Source: Thermomicrobiaceae bacterium
GTDB lineage: Bacteria; Chloroflexota; Chloroflexia; Thermomicrobiales; Thermomicrobiaceae
DNA: 7,113 bases
Reading direction: 5' to 3'
Assembly (NCBI GenBank): GCA_007123655.1
Contig: SKKR01000529.1
Span: 1 to 7,113, forward strand
Within the stretch, counting starts at the first letter, position 1, and each line of letters starts with the position of its first letter. Below are positions 1 through 4,972 of the stretch, one piece after another. The notes below the pieces were generated by a model that ran no database searches, was not told the DNA's origin, and saw only the letters and a list, made by a program, of their open reading frames with translations. The position numbers and the translations under genes were made by a program.

Positions 1-1
1 C

Positions 2-184
2 GGTACCACATCCCATGAGGCGATCGGCGATCTTATCGCCCGGGTGCTCAGCGGTGATCATCCGGATCTGCCGCCCGCGGAGATCGAGGCGCAGCGCCAG
101 TGGCAGGGCGGATCGCGTACGAACGAGCGAGATCGTGTCCTCAATGGCCGTAACAGTGGAACGGCGAGCGTGAAAGCCGGTTGA
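2..184 (+). CDS. C-terminal fragment of an unidentified protein (5' end outside the window)
   Basis: An open plus-strand frame enters from the left edge and ends at a TGA (182-184), giving 60 visible residues. It starts GTTSHEAIGDLIARVLSG and ends in a Ser/Gly/Lys-containing tail. The first half looks like an ordinary amphipathic helix, followed by an acidic-proline stretch (PDLPPAEIEAQ) and a polar, probably disordered tail. Most codons end in G or C, as in the neighbouring genes, whereas the minus strand here reads as an arginine- and serine-rich product typical of a shadow frame. I do not recognise the family from this tail and give no function. The gene converges on the ferritin-like gene, with a hairpin between the two stops. 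The main uncertainty is that no start or conserved domain is visible. Confidence 0.5.
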   Translation, partial: GTTSHEAIGDLIARVLSGDHPDLPPAEIEAQRQWQGGSRTNERDRVLNGRNSGTASVKAG

Positions 185-214
185 TCCCGGTATCTTCTCA
201 CTGAAGAGCTCACG

Positions 215-244
215 AAACTCGCCGGCAATACTACCGGCGGGTTT
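215..244. terminator. Candidate bidirectional terminator between convergent genes
   Basis: An 11-bp stem pairs 215-225 (AAACTCGCCGG) with 234-244 (CCGGCGGGTTT) around an 8-nt loop at 226-233, with one G-T wobble. The A-rich left foot and T-rich right foot give a short U run to transcripts from either strand. The hairpin lies 30 bp after the plus-strand stop and 29 bp beyond the ferritin-like gene's stop, as expected for a shared terminator. The U tract is short (three to four), and on the minus strand the wobble becomes an A-C mismatch, so the stem is stronger for the plus-strand transcript. Confidence 0.55.
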
Positions 245-273
245 CCGTTCAACTCGGCAATACGTTCGTGGAC

Positions 274-774
274 TCAGGAGTTTTCATACTCCATGAGGAA
301 CGACTCGAAAGTGCGATAGTGGTTCTGCTCGTCTTCCAGGATCTCGATGACCATGTCCTGCGTCACCCAGTCGATTCCGTCGCACGTCTCGATGAGTTTG
401 TTGTAGTGCTCCAGCGCGCCACGTTCGGCTTCCATGACGCCTTTGATCACCTGAACGACGTCCGTGCTCTTGTTCGGCGGTTGTAGAAAGCGCTGTTCCG
501 CACTGAAGTCAGCAGAACCGGGAACCGTGCCATACAGGTCCTTGATTCGCTGGGCGAACCGCTGGGCGTGGCCGAGTTCTTCCTGGACATCTTCTTCCAG
601 CGATTCGCTAATTTCCTGCGCTCGAACGCCGTCCAGGTTGGTCGATGCCTGGATGTAGTTCATGACCGTTTCGATTTCCATCCAGTACGCAGTCGTCAGA
701 AGCTGGACGATTTTATCCCGCTGTTCGGTATTGTTCGAACCCAGGATGTCTTTTGATTGGCCAACACTTGTCAT
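274..774 (-). CDS. Ferritin-like diiron protein (rubrerythrin/bacterioferritin-type four-helix bundle)
   Basis: A 166-residue soluble protein with the carboxylate-bridged diiron pattern of the ferritin-like superfamily. Two matched half-sites are visible: E33-x6-Y40 with E66xxH69, and E117-x6-Y124 with E149xxH152. These fit helices A to D, each pair supplying one Glu plus an ExxH. There is no signal peptide, rubredoxin Cys pair or membrane segment, so it is probably a cytoplasmic protein for iron storage, iron oxidation or peroxide handling. Family knowledge does not separate these roles without structure or a closer match. I chose the ATG at 774 because a GGAAGGG Shine-Dalgarno sequence sits 6 nt upstream. 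An in-frame ATG at 804 would add 10 residues but has no ribosome site. The gene lies 96 bp downstream of the kinase on the same strand and ends near a hairpin. A heme-binding bacterioferritin is less likely: no obvious heme-ligand Met context is seen. Confidence 0.85.
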   Translation of the reverse strand: MTSVGQSKDILGSNNTEQRDKIVQLLTTAYWMEIETVMNYIQASTNLDGVRAQEISESLEEDVQEELGHAQRFAQRIKDLYGTVPGSADFSAEQRFLQPPNKSTDVVQVIKGVMEAERGALEHYNKLIETCDGIDWVTQDMVIEILEDEQNHYRTFESFLMEYENS

Positions 775-787
775 GTCATGCCCTTCC
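775..787 (-). promoter_or_regulatory. Ribosome binding site that decides the ferritin-like start
   Basis: On the minus strand GGGAAGGG is followed by CATGAC and then the ATG at 774-772, a normal spacing. The upstream in-frame ATG at 804-802 is preceded by CACCTCGCGATTGA, which has no purine-rich site. Confidence 0.6.
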
Positions 788-820
788 CGTTCGTTCCAGG
801 TCATTCAATCGCGAGGTGGG

Positions 821-841
821 GGAGGAGCCGTATGCTCCTCT
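821..841 (-). other. Perfect hairpin in the kinase/ferritin-like gap
   Basis: GAGGAGC (822-828) and GCTCCTC (834-840) form a perfect 7-bp stem around a 5-nt loop, extendable by one wobble pair at 821/841. On the minus-strand transcript it is followed by a C-run, not a U-run, so it is not a classical terminator for the kinase message. It could slow polymerase, act as an RNA processing or stability element, or partly separate expression of the ferritin-like gene. It does not overlap that gene's ribosome site. Confidence 0.4.
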
Positions 842-870
842 ATATCTCTTCAGCAAGTTGCACGCCGCTG

Positions 871-2796
871 CTATTCCTCGACGAGGCGCGGAACACTGAA
901 GAGAAATCTCGATCCGCCGTTCTCGGGAAGCTCCAGCCAGAGTTCGCCGCCGTGGGCTTCGACGATCATGCGCGAGAGATACAGCCCCAGGCCCATTCCG
1001 CTGGTCGTTTCCCGCTCGTGTCCCCGATGAAAACGATCGAACAGGAGAGGTAGTTCGTCGGGATCCACACCCCGCCCGTAATCCCGCACACCGATAACAA
1101 CTGTCGTGTCGTATTCAGTGACCGTGACATCGATCGGTGACTGATCCGGCACGTACTTGATCGCATTCTCGACAAGGTTCCGTAAGACCTGGTCCAGACT
1201 GTCAACATCGCCCGCAACGAGTATCCCCGCGGCGTCGTCAACTCTGATCTCCCGGTCGCTCGACGATTCCTGGACCGCGCGAAGCACCCGCTGAATGAGC
1301 AGCCGAATATTCACCGGCTCAGCGTCAATCTTGAATCGTCCCGCGCGGATGTTCGCGAGCTGCACCATGTTTTCAACCAGTGTGGCGAGTCGCCTGCTTT
1401 CGTTGTATATGTCGTCCAGGATCTCCAACATGGTATCGGGCTCCAGATCCAGCCCGGTTTCGCGCAGAAGATGGGAGCCGCCATGGATGGTCGTCAGCGG
1501 AGTCCGCAGTTCATGCGAGACCAGCGACAGGAAATCGTCCTTCAGTTGTTCAGCGTCCTTGAGACGGGTGATGTCCTGGAACACGATTGCCGCGGCACTG
1601 ATCGAACCATCTGGCTGGCGTAGAGGCGCTGAGTTAACCAGTAGCGTCAGCCGTTCACCGTCACCTCGCGTGACGTTGATCTCGCTGCGCGTCACCGTCT
1701 CTCCGTAGCGTAAAGAGCGGACGACCGGAATCTCATCTTCCGGGATTCGGTTACCGTCCGGAGAGTACCGGGGATTTCGACCGAGAAATTCCCCGAGAGG
1801 TACGGGCGAAGAGAGATCCCAGCCCAGAAGGATCGACGCCTGGCGGTTTGCAAGGGTAACCCGCTCCGGATCCGCTTCGACGAGCACCACGGCCTCGGGA
1901 AGCTGGTCGATGATGAAACGTAGCCGCTCTTCCTGATTCTCAAGGATGGCGTAGAGCCGCGCATTCTCAATTGCAACGGCGGCATGACGAGCCAGAAGCT
2001 CGACGAGTCGTTCATCCTCAGCAGTGAACTCCTCCGCGAACCGTTTTTCGGTGAGATACAGATTACCGAGAACGACGCCCTTGGCGAAAATTGGTACGCC
2101 CAGGAAGCTTCTCATTGGCGGATGATTCGGTGGAAAACCGACCGACGACGGATGATCCGAGATATCACGAATCCGCATCGACCTGCGTTCAGTGATAAGA
2201 GCTCCGAGTAATCCTCTACCCTGAGGAAGCTCGCCGATCGCGGCATGTTCCTCCGGCGTCAGGCCTGACGTAATGAAACGCTCCAGCCGTCCAGTGCTGT
2301 CCGGCACACCGAGCGCTGCGTACCTGGCACCTGAAACGGAGCGCGCCAGTTCAACGATCCGGTTCAGCACATTGTCGAGTGATGTTTCTCCTGTAATCGT
2401 GATAATCGCGCTGCTCATCAGTTCAAACTGACTCGCAGTCTCCAGGCGAGCACGCTGCTGGTCGGCGATCACGGAAAGACCATCGGACGCGTTCTCGATG
2501 CTACGTCGCAGGTTTCGCTCAGTCTTTTCATCGAGAACTGGAATGTGTTCAGCCTCGGGATCGTGGGCGGTTGTGTAGGGGCCGGCGACGACCATCGACA
2601 CGAGATGATCATCAAAGCGCGCTCCGATGTATGTTTCACTTCCGAGGTTGAAGGTGACTCCGACCCCTTGCCGAGCCGGAACGCGCTCGAGCGCGGCCTG
2701 CTGCACCTGTTCCGGGACGTCCCGTAGCGATCGGACCTGGACCCCGGTGAGAATCGTTATGTTCTGCAAGAGCGGTTCGACAGTGGTAAATGGCAC
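871..2796 (-). CDS. Soluble sensor histidine kinase (unassigned N-terminal region, GAF, PAS, HisKA, HATPase)
   Basis: A 641-residue kinase that should autophosphorylate a histidine and pass the phosphate to the adjacent response regulator. Domains in order: an unassigned region (about 1-130), a GAF domain (about 137-280), a helical linker, a PAS domain (about 291-412), the dimerisation/phosphoacceptor domain (about 418-483) with SHELRTPL and H428, and a HATPase domain (about 528-637). The HATPase shows the N box (NLVENAIKY, N544), G1 box (DYGRGV, D572), F box (LFDRFHRG) and G2 box (GMGLGLYL). No transmembrane segment or signal peptide is visible, so it should sense a cytoplasmic signal through the GAF, PAS or N-terminal region; the ligand cannot be read from the sequence. 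The start is a GTG 3 nt after the regulator's TAG, with a GGGGA Shine-Dalgarno inside the regulator's last codons. This points to translational coupling. All catalytic boxes look intact. Confidence 0.93.
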   Translation of the reverse strand: MPFTTVEPLLQNITILTGVQVRSLRDVPEQVQQAALERVPARQGVGVTFNLGSETYIGARFDDHLVSMVVAGPYTTAHDPEAEHIPVLDEKTERNLRRSIENASDGLSVIADQQRARLETASQFELMSSAIITITGETSLDNVLNRIVELARSVSGARYAALGVPDSTGRLERFITSGLTPEEHAAIGELPQGRGLLGALITERRSMRIRDISDHPSSVGFPPNHPPMRSFLGVPIFAKGVVLGNLYLTEKRFAEEFTAEDERLVELLARHAAVAIENARLYAILENQEERLRFIIDQLPEAVVLVEADPERVTLANRQASILLGWDLSSPVPLGEFLGRNPRYSPDGNRIPEDEIPVVRSLRYGETVTRSEINVTRGDGERLTLLVNSAPLRQPDGSISAAAIVFQDITRLKDAEQLKDDFLSLVSHELRTPLTTIHGGSHLLRETGLDLEPDTMLEILDDIYNESRRLATLVENMVQLANIRAGRFKIDAEPVNIRLLIQRVLRAVQESSSDREIRVDDAAGILVAGDVDSLDQVLRNLVENAIKYVPDQSPIDVTVTEYDTTVVIGVRDYGRGVDPDELPLLFDRFHRGHERETTSGMGLGLYLSRMIVEAHGGELWLELPENGGSRFLFSVPRLVEE

Positions 2797-2799
2797 GGA

Positions 2800-3498
2800 C
2801 TATTCCCCGACGGGTGGTTCCATACGATATCCCATGCCGGGGAAAGTGCGAATCAACTTCGGGTTCTCCCGGTCCTGTTCGAGCTTTGCTCGAAGCCGGC
2901 TCACCCATGTCCGCAAGTAGTACGTTTCGTCGCGAAACTCGGGTCCCCAGATTCTTGAGAGCAGTTCGCTGTGCAGCATAACGCGACCTGCGTTGCTTGC
3001 GAGTTGATACAGCAACTCCCACTCGGTGCGGCTGAGCTCGACTTCGCGTGCTTCGGCCATGATTCGACGTCGACCGAGGTCAATGGTCAGGTAACCATAA
3101 TCGAGCACCTGCGTGGCGGCCGGTCGGGATCCGGACGAACGGCGCAAGATCGCGGAGATCCGGGCGGAAAGTTCGTCCGGGTTGAACGGCTTGGTGACAT
3201 AGTCATCGGCCCCGAGATCGAGTCCGCGAATCTTCTCCGGAGCGGCGGATCTGGCGGTGAGGATAACGACTGGGACGTCCGAATCCTGTCGGATCTGTTG
3301 CATAGCGTCGTAGCCGTCCATCACGGGCATCATGAGGTCGAGCACGACAATGTCCGGCCGCTCACGCTCAAACAGTTCGACCGCTTCCTGGCCGTTCATC
3401 GCGGTTATGACACCATAGCCTTCGGCTTGTAGCTTGGTCCGAACCAAGCGAAGTATCGGCGCATCATCGTCAGCAACAAGAACCAACTGTTTTCGCAT
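2800..3498 (-). CDS. OmpR/KdpE-family DNA-binding response regulator
   Basis: A 232-residue two-component regulator, the usual length for the family. The receiver domain (about 1-120) has the acidic triad D10-D12, phosphoacceptor D54 in LDLMMP, T81, and K103 in the KPF motif. A winged-helix DNA-binding domain follows (about 130-227), with the typical transactivation loop and recognition-helix region (ETYYLRTWVSRLRAKL) and a C-terminal GMGYRM hairpin. All residues needed for phosphorylation are present. The ATG at 3498 is preceded by GGAG with 6-nt spacing. The gene is first of a tight pair with the histidine kinase, which starts 3 nt downstream and is its obvious partner. The layout resembles KdpE and similar regulators, but no kdp genes are present, so no specific regulon should be inferred. 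A cluster of direct repeats lies just before the start and might be its own operator. Confidence 0.93.
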   Translation of the reverse strand: MRKQLVLVADDDAPILRLVRTKLQAEGYGVITAMNGQEAVELFERERPDIVVLDLMMPVMDGYDAMQQIRQDSDVPVVILTARSAAPEKIRGLDLGADDYVTKPFNPDELSARISAILRRSSGSRPAATQVLDYGYLTIDLGRRRIMAEAREVELSRTEWELLYQLASNAGRVMLHSELLSRIWGPEFRDETYYLRTWVSRLRAKLEQDRENPKLIRTFPGMGYRMEPPVGE

Positions 3499-3516
3499 TC
3501 ACTGCTCCAAGTAGAC

Positions 3517-3556
3517 CGGCGGACCTCTGCGGCGGACCAGCCTCGCTGGCGGATCC
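3517..3556 (-). repeat. Three direct repeats GRTCCGCCR before the response-regulator gene
   Basis: On the minus strand GGTCCGCCG occurs exactly twice (3538-3530 and 3525-3517, period 13), and a third copy GATCCGCCA lies at 3555-3547, 17 bp further upstream. The repeats sit about 19-57 bp upstream of the regulator ATG, in its leader. Winged-helix regulators usually bind direct repeats, so an autoregulatory site is possible, although their repeats are commonly spaced near one helical turn, which 13 and 17 bp are not. Chance similarity in GC-rich DNA remains possible. Confidence 0.4.
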
Positions 3557-3594
3557 AGATCCTCCGACGACACCAAGCGTCATCCGACTAGTTG

Positions 3595-3611
3595 CATCAT
3601 TGTAAGTGATG
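3595..3611 (-). promoter_or_regulatory. Candidate -10 element inside a short palindrome, upstream of the regulator-kinase pair
   Basis: The minus strand reads TACAAT at 3604-3599, one base from the sigma-70 -10 consensus, about 100 bp before the regulator ATG. It lies inside an inverted repeat CATCA-7-TGATG (3595-3611). No convincing -35 is found at 16-18 bp, so any promoter would be activator-dependent or use another -35. The rest of the 264-bp gap (3499-3762) holds the direct repeats, a weak hairpin near the SDR stop and no credible gene. Confidence 0.3.
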
Positions 3612-3717
3612 AATGCGATTTCCGCTCATCGTGAACACGGAGAACTCCTGCTCCCGTGCGGGAAGGTGATGGTTCCGGATTCAGGATTGCCCTTGGGCGC
3701 GGTTTCTGAGAGGACTC

Positions 3718-3751
3718 GTGCGCCAGGTCAAGTGCATCTGGCCCGACGCAC
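3718..3751 (-). other. Weak bulged hairpin just after the SDR stop
   Basis: GTGC-GCCAG (3718-3726) can pair with CTGGC (3738-3742) and, after a 5-nt bulge, GCAC (3748-3751). It begins 11 bp beyond the SDR stop on the minus strand. No U run follows, so as a terminator it would be poor; it may instead be a 3'-end stabilising structure or chance. Confidence 0.2.
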
Positions 3752-3762
3752 AAGGTTGTTCG

Positions 3763-4518
3763 CTACTGTGCCGTCCATCCTCCGTCAAGTGGAAGTGTGA
3801 CTCCGGTGACCAGCGCCGCGTCGTCCTGGCTGAGCCAGGCGACCGCGCTTGCGATCTCGTTCGGCGTGCCGAGTCGCCTGATTGGCTGCATCGACTCGAT
3901 CACTTTTCTCTGTTCTGGACGTTCCGCCAGGACGCGACTCACCATTTCGGTTTCGATTGCACCGGGGCAGATCGCATTCACGCGGATGCCTTCGGTTGCA
4001 AGATCAATGGCTACCGCGCGTGTCAGCCCGATCACTCCGTGCTTGCTGGCGCAGTAGATGCCGCCTCCGGCCGTTCCTACCAGCCCAGCAATTGACGAGC
4101 AGTTGATAATCACCCCGCCACCGGCTGCGCGCAGGAGCGGGATCTCTCCACGCATACAATAGAAAACGCCGGAGAGGTTGATGCCGATAAGCTGATCCCA
4201 GTCCTCGATCGTCGCCTGGTCGATCGGAACGAGTCGACCTTCGATTCCTGCGTTGTTGAAGGCAATATCGAGCTTGCCGAACTCGTTCTCGATCTGCTTG
4301 AACAGGTTGTCGACGTCGTCCGGATTGGACACGTCGGCGGCGATGAACCGGACGTCCCGCCCCTGTGATTGCAGGTCCTCGGCACTGGCAGCGCCCTGAT
4401 CGCGGTCGATGTCGCTGAGCACGACGGTTGATCCGAGTTCCGCCAGGCGCCGGGCTGTTGCGAGCCCGATACCTTTTGCCGCGCCCGTTACCAGCGCTAC
4501 CTTGTTCTCAAGCGTCAA
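3763..4518 (-). CDS. Classical short-chain dehydrogenase/reductase (SDR)
   Basis: A 251-residue NAD(P)-dependent oxidoreductase with the full classical SDR signature. It has TGAAKGIG (11-18) for dinucleotide binding, D36 at the end of the second strand (favouring NAD(H) over NADP(H)), D62 in ADV, and NNAG (88-91). The catalytic tetrad is N114, S142, Y155 and K159, followed by PG (185-186). The C-terminus LPLDGGWTAQ is the usual substrate-side end. It should be a cytoplasmic tetrameric enzyme oxidising an alcohol or reducing a ketone; the substrate cannot be deduced. The start is a TTG at 4518, preceded by GAGGG with short spacing. It is supported by the canonical N-terminus (short lead, then KVALVTGAA), and no ATG offers an alternative. 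The gene lies 49 bp after the small HTH gene on the same strand, so the two are probably co-transcribed. Annotation as glucose 1-dehydrogenase or 3-oxoacyl-ACP reductase would be over-reading. Confidence 0.92.
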   Translation of the reverse strand: MTLENKVALVTGAAKGIGLATARRLAELGSTVVLSDIDRDQGAASAEDLQSQGRDVRFIAADVSNPDDVDNLFKQIENEFGKLDIAFNNAGIEGRLVPIDQATIEDWDQLIGINLSGVFYCMRGEIPLLRAAGGGVIINCSSIAGLVGTAGGGIYCASKHGVIGLTRAVAIDLATEGIRVNAICPGAIETEMVSRVLAERPEQRKVIESMQPIRRLGTPNEIASAVAWLSQDDAALVTGVTLPLDGGWTAQ

Positions 4519-4534
4519 GTTGCCCTCTTTTCTG

Positions 4535-4552
4535 GTGGCGGGTCAGCGCCAC
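4535..4552 (-). other. Short perfect hairpin directly upstream of the SDR ribosome site
   Basis: GTGGCG (4535-4540) and CGCCAC (4547-4552) form a perfect 6-bp GC-rich stem with a 6-nt loop. On the minus-strand transcript it ends a few bases before the AGAGGG ribosome site of the TTG-started SDR. It lacks a U tract. It may protect or modulate the SDR leader, or be chance in GC-rich DNA. Confidence 0.3.
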
Positions 4553-4567
4553 GCGATGTAGCAGTGA

Positions 4568-4786
4568 TTAATCAGACCTCACCGACTGGTGCCGGGCGAG
4601 CCAGTCCAGGACGTCCCGACGGGTGAATCGGAGAATATCGCCGCCGAACGTGTCGGCCTTCAGGTTACCTCGGTGCACCTCGCTGAACAGATGCTGCTCT
4701 GTCGTGCCGAGCACGCGTGCGAGTTCTTCGGGGTAAAAGGTTCCCTGCTGGAGTAACTGTTGTGCGCGTTTGTAGGTGACTCTCAT
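4568..4786 (-). CDS. Small excisionase/MerR-type helix-turn-helix DNA-binding protein
   Basis: A 72-residue protein made almost entirely of one winged-helix domain of the kind annotated as HTH_17 or excisionase family. A first helix and turn (FYPEELARVLG, 17-27) are followed by the recognition-helix region (TTEQHLFSEVHRGNL, 28-42), a beta wing (FGGDILRF), and the closing helix (TRRDVLDWLARH, 55-66), whose D-x-x-x-W pattern is typical. The family binds DNA as excisionases or as small transcription factors. No integrase, phage gene or attachment site is near, so a transcription-factor role is the more likely one here. The ATG at 4786 has an AAGGA ribosome site with 6-nt spacing, which supports a real gene despite its size. 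The SDR follows 49 bp downstream and may be its regulatory partner or target (inference). Direct repeats lie upstream of its start. Confidence 0.8.
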   Translation of the reverse strand: MRVTYKRAQQLLQQGTFYPEELARVLGTTEQHLFSEVHRGNLKADTFGGDILRFTRRDVLDWLARHQSVRSD

Positions 4787-4821
4787 GATCGTTCCTTCTC
4801 AGCGATTCCTGGCCAGGTGCC

Positions 4822-4859
4822 CGTTGACACTGTACGAGAATGGCGTTGCACTGGGCGTT
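4822..4859 (-). repeat. Direct repeats upstream of the HTH gene, 22 bp apart
   Basis: On the plus strand CGTTGACACTG (4822-4832) and CGTTGCACTG (4844-4853) are the same motif apart from one inserted A, with starts 22 bp apart, about two helical turns. A third partial copy GCGTTA follows at 4855-4860. They lie 36-74 bp before the HTH ATG, a plausible position for an operator bound by that protein itself. The 186-bp gap between this gene and the glycosyltransferase otherwise holds one hairpin and no clear sigma-70 promoter. A plus-strand TTGACA here is part of the first repeat and has no good -10 partner. Confidence 0.35.
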
Positions 4860-4897
4860 ACGTCATGCGCACCAACGTTTCGGAATCGTGACACTTA

Positions 4898-4920
4898 CGG
4901 GCATACCGAACTGATGCCCG
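4898..4920 (-). other. Perfect 7-bp inverted repeat after the glycosyltransferase gene
   Basis: CGGGCAT (4898-4904) and ATGCCCG (4914-4920) pair perfectly around a 9-nt loop. It lies 52 bp downstream of the glycosyltransferase stop and about 110 bp before the HTH ATG. On the minus strand the stem is followed by TAAGTGT, not a U tract. It could mark the end of the polysaccharide transcript (a weak or factor-assisted terminator) or be a dimeric-protein operator for the HTH-SDR pair. Confidence 0.35.
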
Positions 4921-4972
4921 GGGAGGCGCGGTTCAAGCTGATCGAAAATGACCGGGACGTACGCGGGGCTAA

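Noticed and set aside
58..252. Minus-strand open frame of 64 codons at the left end
   Set aside because: Its product is rich in Arg, Ser and Pro with no recognisable motif and it lies antisense to the better plus-strand coding frame at 2-184. It looks like a shadow frame.
775..804. Longer start (ATG at 804) for the ferritin-like gene
   Set aside because: No ribosome site precedes it, whereas the ATG at 774 has GGAAGGG with good spacing. The added 10 residues resemble no family feature.
876..886. CCTCG-A-CGAGG palindrome at the kinase C-terminus
   Set aside because: The loop of one base cannot form an RNA hairpin of useful size and it lies in coding sequence for the last residues; likely chance.
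1295..1708. 137-codon plus-strand frame inside the kinase gene
   Set aside because: It is antisense to the strongly conserved HisKA and PAS coding region. Its Ser/Arg-rich composition is that expected for an antisense shadow.
2971..3432. 153-codon plus-strand frame inside the response-regulator gene
   Set aside because: It is fully antisense to an intact receiver/winged-helix gene, has no recognisable domain and is best explained by mirrored codon bias.
3606..3800. Small plus-strand frame in the gap between SDR and response regulator
   Set aside because: It has no ribosome site, runs into the antisense of the SDR C-terminus and encodes no recognisable motif. The gap is better read as a regulatory region.
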